DNA from: Echinococcus granulosus
Taxonomy: Eukaryota > Platyhelminthes > Cestoda > Cyclophyllidea > Taeniidae
Direction: 5' to 3'
NCBI RefSeq assembly: GCF_000524195.1
Contig: NW_020170403.1
Span: forward strand, 761,348 to 823,749
DNA: 62,402 bases
The notes under the pieces are model-generated. The model was not told the origin of the DNA. It made no database searches and saw only the letters and a list, made by a program, of their open reading frames with translations. Below, piece after piece: positions 13,200 through 26,314 of the stretch (its first letter is position 1; each line of letters opens with the position of its first letter). Both the position numbers and the translations under genes were made by a program.

Positions 13200-16100
13200 G
13201 TATGTGAAGTCAACATATCTATTTATTTTGACTTTCTAACACAGAACATCTCCTTTCCTAGCAAACTAGTAAATACAATACCACCTAAGTCACTAAAGTC
13301 ATCACTTTTGCCCTTCTGTGCTATTAAAAGAGGGTTTGTTTATGAATTCCGGACTTAAATCAGTCCTTTACTCTAGTTACTTGCAATTTTTAAATTTTAG
13401 CATTTATACAAATTCAGTTGTAAGTGGAATCTCGAAAAGCAGACATTAAAGGCTATCTCATTCAGTACATGCTCACCTCCCATTCATTTCTATATTTAGG
13501 AGGACAGCTAGTCATTTTTTTGCCACCAAAGGTCTACTTCAAAAGAATTTGCACTAAGAGAAAGAAGTTCCTCTTTGTCCCTATTACTATGCACCATCAA
13601 ATCGCAACAAAACGCAATAAAGGCGGAAAAACCTCTTTCTCTGATTCCTGTCAAATTACAGGTGTGTAAGAATAGCTTTGAGAATGAAAAAGAACGCTTT
13701 CTACACTCGTTAAGTAAACTTTGTTTCATGCAGTAAAAAGTACATTGTGTTAAGTTGCAATAAATTAATAAATCCCTGCTTTAGCGAGTTCTCCGAGGCA
13801 ATTGGACCACCAGCCGTCAAGTGTTGCCTCACTTTAAAGTGTCACAAACACTTGACACACTCGAACTCATCACTTCCGCTGACATGCATAAACTGGGAAA
13901 CCACAGCTCCTCTCAGACCAGGATCACTCCATACCATCCTATTTGTGGCACGACTGCTTGTCAATTGATATCGGGCTGAGGTCATTGTAGTAGCATGTGC
14001 ACCAGACGTAGGTATTGGAGGTGTGGAGACTCGATACCTGACACATAAAGCCACCGGGGTTGAACAAAGCCATCATGGTTTAGATTAAATTGACACCAAA
14101 GTCTAAATCAAAGAGATAGAAAAATTCCGGACACTTTATGTCTTCAGTAACTTCCTATTATCTCGAACACTGTCTCACTATTTCACCGAACGAATTTACA
14201 CTTAAATGAATTAAAAACAAAGCAGTGGAAAGTTTTCAGCGCTACGAAGCTCTGATTGCGAATCTTTTTCAAGGGAAGATTTGCACTATAATGTGTCTTA
14301 ATAACGTCCGGTCTAAGAAATTCGCCCACGACCCAAAAGTCACTTTTCTCGGTAGAAGGAATTTGTGTGTACATAACCCCTGCGTTTGTCCTTTAGGCTT
14401 TCTGACATGTCTTCTTAAACTGCCTACCAGTGCACAGTAATCTGTTGTGTCACTTTCCCAGCCTGAGTCCCAGAGGTCGGCGACAGGTGGAGGGTTGTCG
14501 CGGTGATGGGCAGAACTTTGGCACAAATAATCGGGTCTGAGGTCGCGTACACCCACTTGTATCCTCATACACGCGGCTTTGGGGTCATGAACTTTTGACT
14601 TTAAGTAATCTCTTGCCTTGGGTATTTTGTAGCACAGTCGAGGGGACACCACCCAAAAGCTTATCTTAAGGGATGTTCGCCCTGAACTGTACAAAAGTCC
14701 CAAATACGCCTTCTAAAGGCACCAGGAAGAGATGGTAGAAAATACTAAGAAAGTTCATTTTACTTTGGCGAAGAGATAAAAGTTTCCCCTTTTGCCAAAA
14801 ATTCACAATCTAATTGAAAGGAATTTCGTTTGATATCAACTGAAACGCAATTCTTTAAAGGGCAAAAATCGCTACCCTAAAGAGTAACTAAGTGTATTCT
14901 AATTTGCTCGAAAAGTATATTCTGAGATTTATACTTCTTTTTCAAAAGGGTGGGGAAAAGCTGCGATTTCCAAATCATGTTGGGACCTTCATGAACGTAG
15001 GATTGGATTTGACTTTTCGACACGTTCGGCACCATGGCGCTGATTTCCTGGTGTTTCGACCAGACTTTCAAGGAAAAAAAGGTGCATTTATCCTCAAGCT
15101 AAGAAGATTCTTTCTCCAATTTATTTTTTGCATGGCAAATAACGATTTAGTCAGCAGGAACCGATAAAGAATACACGTCACATATGCGTGACACTAGACC
15201 ATAGATGTTAAGCTGGATCATATAATGGGATAGTTTGCATATCTACTTTCGAGAAAAAAATCTAGATGGTGAAGTGAAACTGCTTTAAATAATTGCTTGC
15301 AATAAAATGCAACCTCGCTTGACTTTTCAATCTCAAGCATACACAATGTCTCCGGTTCTGATAAACTCCACCTCGGAGAGGCTTGATAGTTTCATAAACT
15401 GGATCACATTTCATTCCCTTTGATCCGCTCTCAGCGAATAATCCTTGGACTAAAAATTGATCAGGAAAAGACCAGTAACTCTGAGACTAAATCCATTTTT
15501 TCAGGATTCTAAACCAAAATTGCTTTCCAACTTTTTGAGCAGTGAAAAGAACTATTGCCCCCCAAAATATCCAAGTTTTACATGAAGTGAACCTTAGATG
15601 CTTTGTCTGAGAGGTGATTTTATGTATAAGAAGTGGATAGGGAGGAAAGTGGGACAACCACAGCCACCAAAGCTGCCTCGTCAAGAATTATTAACAAGAT
15701 AAAATAGTACCTTAAAAAGAGCCTGCTTCAAATGTTTACAAAATAAACTCCAAAATACACTTTAAAGTTGAAAGTCAGAACGTTTAAAACAGGTTTGTCT
15801 ATATTCACTGGACGATTCTTCTACCATTTGTAGGCAATTTTAAGCCAAAGTGAAGTCAGATTTGCCCCACGACTTGAAGGCTACTTTGAAAGACACACCA
15901 ACGATGGTCCACTTTGACGAGCTATTAAGCAGAAGGGTGAGTAATTAATTTTGGTGAAATTCAAGTAAAAATAAGTCCGGACAAGCAAGACTTGCTTGTT
16001 GGGTTAATGAGGAAATAGGTTGTTTAGCAGTTTGTTGTCTAGAATCACTTTCAAGCGTGCAGTTTTGCTCAAAGCATTTCTGCATAACCACTGCAACGTA

Positions 16101-17619
16101 TGCTTACATGGGCTTGAAGTGGACATTTAAAGAATTATTCTCAGTTACTTTCTTCCATCTCTGGCTTCAGATCCTTAGGTGGATAAGAGTAGTTAGAGGA
16201 GGATGTCATTTGCTTTGATAATGCGGAAGTTTACAAACAGTAGAAGTTTCTTGAGGAAGTAAAATTTATCACTTCTTCCCCTCCTCCTCTTCCTTGAGGA
16301 TCTATGACACCATCTCGATCACAAGATCGGTTCATTCTGCCCGCTTGTCACCTAAAGGGTGATTTCAAACTGCCATTTATTATGATGCACGATCACCTCC
16401 CCTTTCCACCACAAAAAAACTCTGCATTATCTATAAGGAATAGTTGCTGAATGAACTTCTTCCGTTTGGTTACTGACTTGATGATTACTTTAAATATCTT
16501 TCTTCTTTAATCAAGTCAAATAAATCCAAAAATTCACCAAACGCAAGGCTCCGCACTTAGAGTCAAGAACCGAGTCTATCTATTTTGTTTTAAACCTTCC
16601 ATTTTATACGTTTTATAGCAGAAAGAAGCCGAAATTGGCGAATCCTCTCTTAAAGCAAATTAGCTGGTCAGGAAATTTTGATGAAAATTATATTTGGCTG
16701 GCTAACTGCTGTCATTTAAAGAGCGCTTTCTAATCTTTTATTCCGAAGTAAGGGTAATGGACCCAATTTGAACCTACCCCAGAGTTTTGTCTTCCTTAGC
16801 ATGATTATCAAGCAAGACAGCCTTTTTATAGTAGCAGATATCTTGAATGCATCTTGGGTTTAAGCAATGACACCTGAATGCCTTCCTCGCTCCTTAATTT
16901 TACTCACTTCCATTTCAAAAGGACCTATGACCATTCCATCTTCAGCCTTTTGCACTCGATTTTTTATTCAAAATTAGGCGATACTTTGGAGTTATTCACC
17001 ATGGATAGTAGTCGTCTGTGAAAATAGCCTATACACAAGCCTAGAAAAGTCTATCTGTTCAACTAAGATGCTTTCGAGACTGCACGCATCCTAATTATGG
17101 CAGTCCTATTATCGCATTTTTAAATCCTCAACTCGATCTAACGAATTTCTCAAAGGGTACGAATGCCTTAAATTCGGTGGGGCGAAACCCTCAAATGTCT
17201 CCTTCTGAACAACAACTGAACGACAACTTAGGCTAGGACTGCGATCGTGTAATCACTGATGGCCAAGGTACATCCACGGACAACATCAAGTGGAGGAAAC
17301 TAAATATTCTTCATATTACTCCTTTTGATTGCTTAAATAGGCAATAAAAAGCCACTTTTTTGTTTTAGAGGGCAATTTGTCGTTTTATTAACAGGAACCT
17401 CGTTTGTGCGGCTGTTGCCGCAAGGCAGGCTCAAGTCTTTATGGCCTGTTTCCCAAAACAGTTGTGCCTTATTTCAACTAGAGAAATATCCTTCTCACAA
17501 AAAAGAGGATTTTAGAAGCATATTGAAACTGGTAACTAGTGACTAGGGACGTACATACTAGATGGCCAACAGCATATTTCCCCTTCCTTAAATACAATTT
17601 TTAAACAGGCCAAAAAGTC
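13200..17619. other. Non-coding DNA with one RP repeat
   Basis: No supportable gene. The longest open frame (14269-14703, minus) has no recognisable domain. It contains the RP copy at 15120-15215. Confidence 0.5.
15120..15215 (+). repeat. RP repeat with GTCACA-TATG-CGTGAC core
   Basis: The core inverted repeat (15177-15192) is followed by ACTAG and preceded by a GATAAAGAATACAC stretch, similar to the copies at 23505-23615 and 41200-41300. Confidence 0.6.
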
Positions 17620-17930
17620 AGGTCTAGTAGAACTGCCAAGAAAGATTAGCGCTGTTGTGGTCAAATATCTTCTCAGTTGTAAGCAAATACGATAATCGGT
17701 GAGACTGATAAGACGTCTACTTTGCAGTGACCGAAGAGGGAGGTTGGCCAAAGGGAGCGCCAGGGACGACGCCATAGAGGAAAGAGGGGCTGTGCAATAC
17801 TCCCTTTAGTAGGTATGCCCTTAGGTCATGCCAGTAGCCCCCGGCCCTTATGGAAGTTGGCAAGGCATATTCCGCCCGAGCATTACGTCCTTTTTGTCCT
17901 CAGGAAAGTCTGGGGACACTACGTTACTTG
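17620..17930 (+). mobile_element. R1 element, 3'-half copy
   Basis: Begins at TAGTAGAACTGCCAAGAAAG (compare 6474), includes GAGCGCCAGGGACGACGCC and GGGCTGTGCAATAC, and ends with GGTCATGCCAGTAGCCCCC, GGCATATTCCGCCCGAGC and CTCAGGAAAGTCTGGGGAC. The 5' blocks of R1 are absent. The open frame at 17536-17775 (minus) lies across it and is not a gene. Confidence 0.75.
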
Positions 17931-19857
17931 ATATTGGGAATGCCAATACCCGCGAGGTGCTGTAATTAAACCCACCAAAGAAGGGTAACAAATTGAGAAA
18001 AATTGAAATTCTTTGATATATTTTCTTTTCCATTTACATCCTTCCTTTAGACAACAAAATATCCTCCCAGAGGTGTTGCCTACCTGTAAATACAAGTAGA
18101 GCACCATACAGGCGGTTCATGTTACGCCACACTTCGTCTCCTCTATCACTTCAAGGATTACATCCAACGCCTGTAGTGAAAGGGTATGGCGTTCTCTCCC
18201 TTATTTATTTACCAACTAAAATAATCCCTTAGATCATATTTCCAAGGAAGGAATCCAAAAAACTGTACCTAACCCCTATCAGAAATGTTTTGCTAAAGAT
18301 GAAAAACGAGTCCGCCCAGTAAGTTCGGAGCAACCGGACCAACAAACATCAGCGGCATGTTAATGAGGTTTTCGAGTACTTGGCGCTAACTATATAGCGA
18401 GCATCGGGAAACAGATACTTGATGGAAAGAACTTACATGTACGAATTTCAGCAGAACCCATAAAAAAGCAATTCAACCTAGATTGTTGCAACCATGCATA
18501 ATTATGACTCTTTGGTTTCCCTGATTTGGGTCCCTTCATTCTGTCCCACTTAAAAATTGTTCTAGTAAAATTACTCCTTCAGTGGTTACGAGTGGGGGAA
18601 ATAATTTAGACATGCAAAGATTATCCTCATCTTTCGACACAGCCCTCTGTCTCTGTATTTCACTGATCACTCACTTGGAACCAACCTGTCACCGCCGGTG
18701 GCATGGTAGCCAAAGGGATCCAAGTTCTCATAACTGAAAATAATCTTTTAGATTAAAGTAAAATCTCATGGCGGGTTATAAGTCGATCAAGCATCCAGAA
18801 TTATGCAGGTTTCGCAAGCACTGAATGCCCTGGCAAATGTCTACAGAGGCTTCTGGCTGGAAGCTCATACGTCCGTGATCAGCTCTAGTAGAAAGTCGTA
18901 ATTTTGAGGTAACGAGAGCCCCATCACTGTACCACGGTGCGACCGAAGTCTTCTGTAGATACGAATGTTCAAGAGAGTTCAGTAGTCACTGTTGGCATTT
19001 GACTGTCACGTTGGTTAGCAGTGCCTGAGCTGAACCACATCATAAACAGTAACTATTTGGGCATTGTATGACACACGTGACATCTGCTGCTTCATGTCAT
19101 ATCACCAAGAGAAAGTTCCTTGCAGAAGTTATTAACCAAAAGGTCCCATTTTGGCCTAGACATTTGCTTATGCATATCACCGAGTAATAGCTTCAGAGTC
19201 ATTCCTAAAATAGATGATAAAATATGGCAGTATAAAAGAAGTCCATAACAAACTCACAGCTAATGTTGCACTCGAATACGCTTGCGGTTTAACCCTAAAT
19301 CGTTTTGTCCCAATGTGTTCCCTCTTCATCAGGCATATGCTGATATCCACCATCCAAAACGGCATTAGGTACGCTCAAAGTAACTTTAGTAGTGGTAAAG
19401 ATTCACTAATTAGCTTTCTACATACGCATTGAGATGAAAAATGGTGCTTTGATTAAGAAGGCCGGCGCTGAAACCGCTGATGGCGAAAGCTTCAGTTTCC
19501 ACAGCAATACGAATTCGCTCGGGTAGATGGTATTTACACAACATCTTGATGTCTATGCAGATACAAATCAACCTAACAACCCGATGATGGTTGATAAGAC
19601 AAACCGCCTTGACAGTTCAAAGGAAATGTGCGGTATGCACAAAAGTGAAGCTAGGATATGATCCAGAAAAGAGAAAACCACTTGTCATGGCGTTCTGTAC
19701 CCCTGGCGCACAAAGGCATAAGAATAAACAAAAGCCACCGGCGAACCGACGTAAAAAGGATACACATGGAATAGGCACGGCCAACCAACCCATCGGCTCA
19801 CCAACCTTTAAGAAGTTCTTGTTTCTGGGTTATTACCGGTGATAGCGTGGTTGTTAT

Positions 19858-19887
19858 TGCTGCTGTTTCTGCTGCTGCTGCTGCTCC
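19858..19887. repeat. CTG/TGC-rich simple repeat
   Basis: Interrupted CTG units (GCTGCTGTTTCTGCTGCTG and on). It makes an overlapping open frame look leucine-rich, but that frame has no ATG start. Confidence 0.8.
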
Positions 19888-20734
19888 TTTTGTTGTGTCA
19901 AGCGGTCGCAGGGCTCTGGTTAGTGGACAGATTTGTGCTAGTGTGTGCGATCATGTCCATGGTTGTTCGCTGGCTCGCTCGCTCGACCAGTCAGCCGGTG
20001 GTGCAAGGGGTAAGCTTTCGATACATTTTGAAGCGCTGCGGCTGCGAGTGGTCCGCTTTCTCTCTTGCCCTGTTGCGGTAATATTTGCGCCATTTGGACT
20101 TTCCTCAGAAATGCAAGCAAGCGCATTGATTTGGGACGAAGTAAATTTCTTCGTGTCTCTTTCACATTAAACTTTGAGCCCAAGCAAATGGTAATGTAGT
20201 TTTTCAATGTTGTAGGAGTTTCATCAAATGACATGAGTGACTTGATGAGAATGCTTTTGAATGAATTTCTTGAATGACCCTCCTGAAGACCAACTGAGAA
20301 TAATTTTTTGTGTTGTCTTTTGTCGTGCAACGTTTGGGCTATCCCTAAAAGAAATTATAAGACGTACTAGTTAAGGAGTGGATTTGTTATGTGTGTATAA
20401 AGGTACTGCGACACCATTCGCATGGGCGGAACTCCGGGCCACTAACACAGCATTTAAATTGGGTGAAGTAGGAAAAGTTCGTATGACTGAATAAACATTT
20501 AACAAGAATATCATTTCACTGTTTTGTAGCAAGCTGTCTTCCTGGTCTTTCTGCCCGTGTAGATGTCTACGGTAGATATCTGCAGGCTGTAATCCGTGTG
20601 CCATCCATCTATCTATTTGGCTATCGGGATCAATTTGGACGTGGATAAGATTCATGTAATCCGTTCCAATACAGAACTCTTGAAATCATCTCTGCTAACC
20701 TTATCACAGGCTTTGGAGGCTCAATTTCTAGATC

Positions 20735-20790
20735 AACAAGGTATTCCTAACAGGTTTACTGCTGCGTCACATATATGTGACATGTGTTCT
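20735..20790 (+). repeat. RP repeat with GTCACA-TATA-TGTGAC core
   Basis: Perfect 6-bp arms with a 4-nt spacer at 20766-20781. The flanks resemble other RP copies only weakly. Confidence 0.5.
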
Positions 20791-20974
20791 TTTTCGGTGA
20801 ATGTGGGATGTTATTGGTTTGAGGAAAATCAAGATTTTTCAACCTTAATAAGTAGCTGAAATTGTTAGAAAGTTCGCTTAGATCGGTTGTTGTTAGCTTC
20901 GGAGACTGGTAGTGAACATGTTGATTTAAAAGTCATGCTTGTGTCCGATACCTGCGTTCCCTTACATCCTATTC

Positions 20975-20994
20975 TGTTGTTGTTGTTGTTGTTG
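20975..20994. repeat. (TGT)n microsatellite
   Basis: Six to seven TGT units. Confidence 0.9.
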
Positions 20995-21654
20995 ATTTTT
21001 CAAGTCATGGGTTCACGATGGAGGATAGACTCAAGAGTAAACAAACTTCCACATCCCGTAAAAGTACATCTTAAACAACAGTCACAGGTCGAAAAGCATG
21101 TTTGTTACAATGGTGACGCCTCTTAACGGGGAAGAAAATCAAGTTTAATCAAATTGAGCTATCTCAAACATTTTAACCTTCCATCTTGGCACCTAATTTC
21201 ATCTGTTGTGAGGAACATTGTGTGAAAATTTGAGGATTTTCTCCAGATGACTTGCCAGGAGGATCAATAAGCCTTACAAGTGAATGCCACCCATGCATCT
21301 GATGACCCGTCATGTTGACCTTTTGCTAACCGATTAAATGGATTTGGGAAAAACCCTTTACGTAGCAGTTTTACAGTCATTTTCATATTTCCTTCCACAT
21401 CTCCTACTATTATTTCAAATGCTTGACGAGTCACAAGCAGACCTTATTGAAACCATTCTACCCCAAAATAGCTCCGCTCTTAGGCATTCGTTACATATTT
21501 TACCCATAACATTTACCAAAATTCCAGCAGCAGCTACACATGTTGGAGTCACGGCATCTTGATATCGCTATTCCGACTAATTAGGCAGACCAGACAACTC
21601 GTGAGAAGAATGATTGTTTTTGTCCTTCTGCGCAGAAGAATATAAACAAAGTAC

Positions 21655-21875
21655 ATTTTTGGCGATGAATTGCTCAGCCATACAGCAGTAGTATAGGTGA
21701 ATGGTGTAAACCTTCCAAAGACGGCCTGCCCTACGGCTGTCAGTAGTGGTTCCTAGCCCACGACCACAGTAGTCATTTCTGTGGAGCATTTTTCTGTCAA
21801 AGCGTTGAATACCTGCCTGATTCTAGCCACCTGATTGGCACCTAATACTTTTATTTTGGAATGTCAATTGACATT
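21655..21875 (+). repeat. R2 interspersed repeat, copy 1
   Basis: Colinear with 27915-28150. Shared blocks: CTACGGCTGTCAGTAGTGG against GTACGGCTGTCAGTGG; AGTAGTCATTTCTGTGGA against AGTAGTCAGTCCTGTGGA; AGCGTTGAATACCTGCCTGA against GACGTTGAACGCCTCTCTGA; TAGCCACCTGATTGGCACCT against TAGCCACCCGATGGACGTCT. No coding capacity. Confidence 0.8.
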
Positions 21876-23504
21876 GGCTACCAAGGCATTTTTTGCCCAT
21901 TTAAAGGGGTACCCGTAGCATTAACCGAAACCTAAAATGCAACCACACTTGTTGAAGTCACTGTATCCTGGTATTGACGATTCAGCTAATTTGGAATGTC
22001 ATACGAGTCATGAGAAGAATGACCAGGTTGTTACACAGGCGATGACAATTTTTGGAGTTAAATTCGTTTAATTGGGCCGATTAAATGATTAAATGTCATT
22101 TCAACAACTGGAAGGCCGACTTGAGAAGATAAGTTCAAGTGTGAATACCGCGTCCATTACGAGGCGAAAGAGTCGGAGAAAAACCTACTTGGAGGTAGCG
22201 CCAAATAATGGCTGATGCTTCATAACCAGCACATTCTCTAGGTCACTTACATGTCATAGTAGAACGTGCCTGAAATCTACCAGGATTAGATGGGGGAATA
22301 CCATGTTCTTACACTACAATATAAACAGTTTCGTCTGGGGAGGTGTTAGTGAATCCTTCGATGATATAATCTGGTATTCTTTGAAACCCAATCACTATGC
22401 TCTGTGGAACTCAAAATAGGAGTTTTGGTAAAGGCTGAAACTGTTTACCCCTGCCTTCGGCTATGGCTATGGACAGAGGACATCTCCGGTGACTAGGCAA
22501 AGGAATTGGGATTACTCCTCACTCGGATCTTAGGTCCTTCCGACTAGCACCAACGAAGGGCCAAATTCCTCCTTGAAGCCATAATAGGGCGTAACAGTAC
22601 AGCAATCAGTACTAGAAAACAAAAAGGCCGTGAGATCATTAACAAGAACGGGAAGTCGTATCGCCAGGACGGAAGGATAATCTCCAGTTCCTGCGGAGAA
22701 CGCTCACTTCAATGTGGCCAATGAAACCAGTACTACTAAGTAAAGTTTTTATTACCAAATGCAAGCAAATCTTAACTTCTGACAACAGCGCTATTATAAA
22801 CCCATCCCATTAGGATAGGTCGTAAAATAATCACTACAAGATACCATAGAGCCGAATGAATTTGCTTCTGACAGGGGAATTAAGTTTTTCCATGCATATT
22901 CTTTTACATTCAAAGCATTTTTTCATCTTGTTCGGGTGATGGAATTCTTGACACTTTATAAAACATCTTTTTATTATTTGGTACAACTTGTACTTTTCCT
23001 TATTCATCACCTTGAGAATATCATAATTACATTCCATTACTAGGAGGAATTGAGAAACCAAGTTGCTGCACTACCTTTTTTGTCAAAAGAAGAAATAAGA
23101 TTTATTTTGAATTCAGACTACAACAACATAGTTTATTTACCAAGTGTTTCCGCTGCTGATGAAAGTGCAGCAAACATTTTTTTGTTAAAATAAACAAAAC
23201 CAGGAATCTATTCCACCTGAGTGCTGGATGTACTTCCGTATCGCATAACATGTGGAGTCCGATTTTACGGGTACTTCAAGTGACTGCTCTGCAGGAATTA
23301 TTAGACCTGTTGGCATCTCGATACAGTTAGTGTCAAGGTTGTTTTCAAACAGGAGTCACCAACCGCAAATTGGGTGTTACGCTGTTCACAACTGCAACCA
23401 ACACCTCCACTTTCTCGACTCCGACACTTCACTTGCTGCTCAACACCGTAAAGGCAGAACTAACTTTTGATAAAGGATACGCTAACTTTCTTATTGCTTT
23501 AAAC

Positions 23505-23615
23505 TACATTATTCCGTCTGCAATAGGATTTTGTGCAATCAGCAGTCATAAACAGGTACGGAATATATGTCACATATGTGTGACACTAGTCACATCTTAG
23601 ACGAATATTGTATTG
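23505..23615 (+). repeat. RP repeat with GTCACA-TATG-TGTGAC core
   Basis: Best-preserved RP copy. The core is at 23569-23584, preceded by CAGTCATAAACAGGTACGG, which matches a degenerate copy near 1160-1185 (TCATAAACAGACAAGGAAT), and followed by ACTAG. Confidence 0.65.
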
Positions 23616-24989
23616 GCATTTGAAAAAATTTTATCTTTGGCTATAGAGAAACCTGTCAATAAATGAAATGTGAACCGGCGCCTTAAATGTGTGGGTTTTT
23701 TGAGCAATTTACCGCAGAACTTTTATCACATTCGACTTTAAGATGAAAATACTATATTTTCCTGACATTTCGCTATTCCTCAAAGAGCTCTTTGCCTGAA
23801 GGATAGCATAGATGAATAATGTAAATGCATTTAAGGACCCTAAAAATACAGGGATTTCATATACCTCACGGAAAACTCCCATGGTTTGAACCGTTTGATG
23901 GTTGACAACTGTCACGCATCTGTCTTACTATCTCTTGATTATTTTTTCTTTAGATTTCATAAATCTAAAAAAGTACATTTTCGAAGTAAATTTTCATCAA
24001 AATAATACTGGAAATATCTTTTAATTGCTATAAGATGTAAGATCAACAGCAGCGGCAAAACAATTCGTTCTGGTCCCTCCACTGATATCAGGTGAATAAA
24101 CAATTTTGGGGTTTTTTTGACATCAAATTTAACTGCTGTAAAAGGCTTCTTAAAGTACTTCATTCGTTGGAATAATCATCATTGCATCAGACAATACAAT
24201 CCATTCCCTGAGAGACGAATATCTCCTGCTAATTCCAATTCCACCGAACGCTTTGGCTCTGGGAGTAAAAAGCCAAACGCGGCCCTGCCACCTTCTCTTC
24301 CACCGGGGGAATGTAGGGGATGAGCTTGACCAGTATCTTTCAGCCAGTCGAATCTGTCTCATGAGACCTCACTAGTCGTTTGTGCTGTTTACTGAGGTCT
24401 TGCGAATTATTGTGGGAACAGTACCCTCCTTCAACCTGTTCACCAGTCCCAACCGTTCCCTATTAAAAGGAATTTCTTGAAAACCTTTGAGTTGCATCCA
24501 AGTCTATCCAGGCGACAAATCTCAGACATGACCGCTGTTCGGCTTTTAGTGGTTGAACGAATCCAAATGAGTGCTTGCCTCTGTGGAAGTGCGGAGTGAG
24601 TGGAGAGGTGACTCGTCGCGGATAACTAACGCGTAAAATATAAACGCCATTTCCCATTCCAGGTCAGCCAGTCAGGCAAGCAGTCACCCGTAATAAATCG
24701 GCAGTGCATGGTGCATTTGTATAATGTAGGTAAAAGAAGTGAGAAAAATGACTGCCTTTCATGTTTATTGCCTGTCATCTGTTAATGGATAGCATTCAGA
24801 ACCTGTTTACTTAGCTTTTTAGCTTCCCATCAAGGTTTTTCTTCTCCCTCTTGATGTATGTGCCACAGAAGCATTTCATCAATTCTCATGCCAAACATTA
24901 ATTAAAGTTGTTTTTGACATCTTAGTCTTGAGTCATTTTCTATGTTAAATGCCGCATCTGTGAGGGATTCATCGCCAGATTCACCTTCT

Positions 24990-25060
24990 TGAATTACTTC
25001 TGGGTGGTGCGTTCTACTGATACACCTCCTCCGAATGCTGTCTAACAGCTCGGAAGATGA
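24990..25060 (+). repeat. R5 short repeat, copy 1
   Basis: Shares TTCTGGGTGGTGCGTTCT and weakly similar flanks with 35225-35300. Only two copies seen, so the boundaries are uncertain. Confidence 0.4.
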
Positions 25061-25454
25061 GCTCTAGCTAATCACGCTCGGTTTAGAATACCAGGATCTA
25101 GGTAGAGAGTCACTCAATGATAAGTTATCGTCCCAACGGAGTGACAGCTAACCATTTGAAATATAAAAGGTGCTATAGGTTCCATCAAGTAACGTTAGCA
25201 CTTTAAGAGAATGAAGCAAATTTCTAAAAATCCAATCTCAGTACTTAAAGTTATGTCCAATTATGGGCTTAAAAAGAACAACAACATCAACATTAATTCC
25301 CTGCCTAAGGCGTAGAAGTGGTATTTTCTTAAAAAAGGTCTAAAGCAGGCTACCATTCGTATTTCAAGGTGGCCCGGACGAGTTCCGAGATTGTTCTATA
25401 TGTAATAAAGATATTTCCGTCAATAAATTTCTGTAATATTTTGATAGTATAATT

Positions 25455-26225
25455 CTTCATTTTGGTTACGCGGACCCCATCAAAAGGGATGAAAATAGTG
25501 TTATTTTTCGGCAACTACCCCAGTTCCGTATTCTGTGGGAATGCTATTAACATCCGAAGTGACTTTATCAGTAAACCATCTGAAAAAGTTCGTTACAAAG
25601 CTTTCTACGGTACCTGTATGAGGAAGTCAATGAGGTAAACACGCCATAACTCCTCCTCCACCTCTCTGCTGAAGCAAAAACAAAGTGGGATGGTGAAAGA
25701 GAAGCGGAATTTTATCCCAGGGAACTATCTTACACCCCATCCCTTATTAAGCGACTGCTTTTGGGCCAGTATTCTTACAAGTAGTGGCGATGATACCAGA
25801 TGGTCTGTGCATTTCCACTGCCCTTATTACGGTTCCAAATGTGAAGGAACTCCAAAACCAAAGGAGATGCGAAGACAGATCCAGTGTCAGTGTGGTCATC
25901 TGCACGCAAATTTGGTGACTGTTGCGGTTGGTTCGTGGGTGTTCTGCCTTACGTCGCCGACCACGATGTAGTGCCTGACATGGGAGGCTACCCGAGGGGA
26001 GCACCGAGGTCGGCAATCAAAAGAAGAGAGGGACTATATGATATTTTGATTGCTTGTCAAACACCCCGTTTTGGCTTTACGGGTACTCAAGCCTCCGCCC
26101 TTGTACTTCCGTCTGGCAGCATGGCATACGGCCATGCCACGCTTCTGTACGTCGGCAGCGCAATTTATGTCCTACTATCACGACTTCTTTTACCTACAGG
26201 AAAGACTCAGGGTGCTAAAATTATC
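25455..26225 (+). mobile_element. R1 element, near-full copy 3
   Basis: Longest plus-strand copy, about 0.77 kb. CAAAAGGGATGAAAATAGTG, CGGCAACTACCCCAGTTCC, GGGAATGCTATTAACATCC and ACCATCTGAAAAAGTTCG form the 5' part. GAGGGGAGCACCGAGGTCGG, AGAGAGGGACTATATGAT, TTGATTGCTTGTCAAAC, GCCCTTGTACTTCCGTC, TACGGCCATGCC and CAGGAAAGACTCAGGGTGC form the 3' part. Open frames across it are shorter than 130 codons and show no retroelement domain. Confidence 0.78.
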
Positions 26226-26314
26226 TCTTGTCATTATAAATAATTTCAAGTTTTTGTATCAATCTCCCTTTTCCTGTCTCAATATTGTCCTGTCGTCTGT
26301 CTGCGTTTTATTAA

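Larger units (their letters stand above)
17931..25454. other. Non-coding DNA with R2 and RP repeats
   Basis: No supportable gene across 7.5 kb. It contains a CTG-rich tract (19858-19887), a TGT microsatellite (20975-20994), RP copies (20735-20790, 23505-23615), R2 copy 1 (21655-21875) and a possible R5 copy (24990-25060). A diverged R1 scrap is possible at about 18875-18965. Confidence 0.5.

Noticed and set aside
12933..13358. 141-codon open frame spanning the N run
   Set aside because: It exists only because the Ns contain no stop codons.
14269..14703. 144-codon minus-strand open frame
   Set aside because: No recognisable domain and no supporting splice or repeat structure.
19839..20081. 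Leucine-rich open frame that looks like a signal peptide followed by a GGTAAGC donor
   Set aside because: It has no ATG start and its leucines come from the CTG simple repeat.
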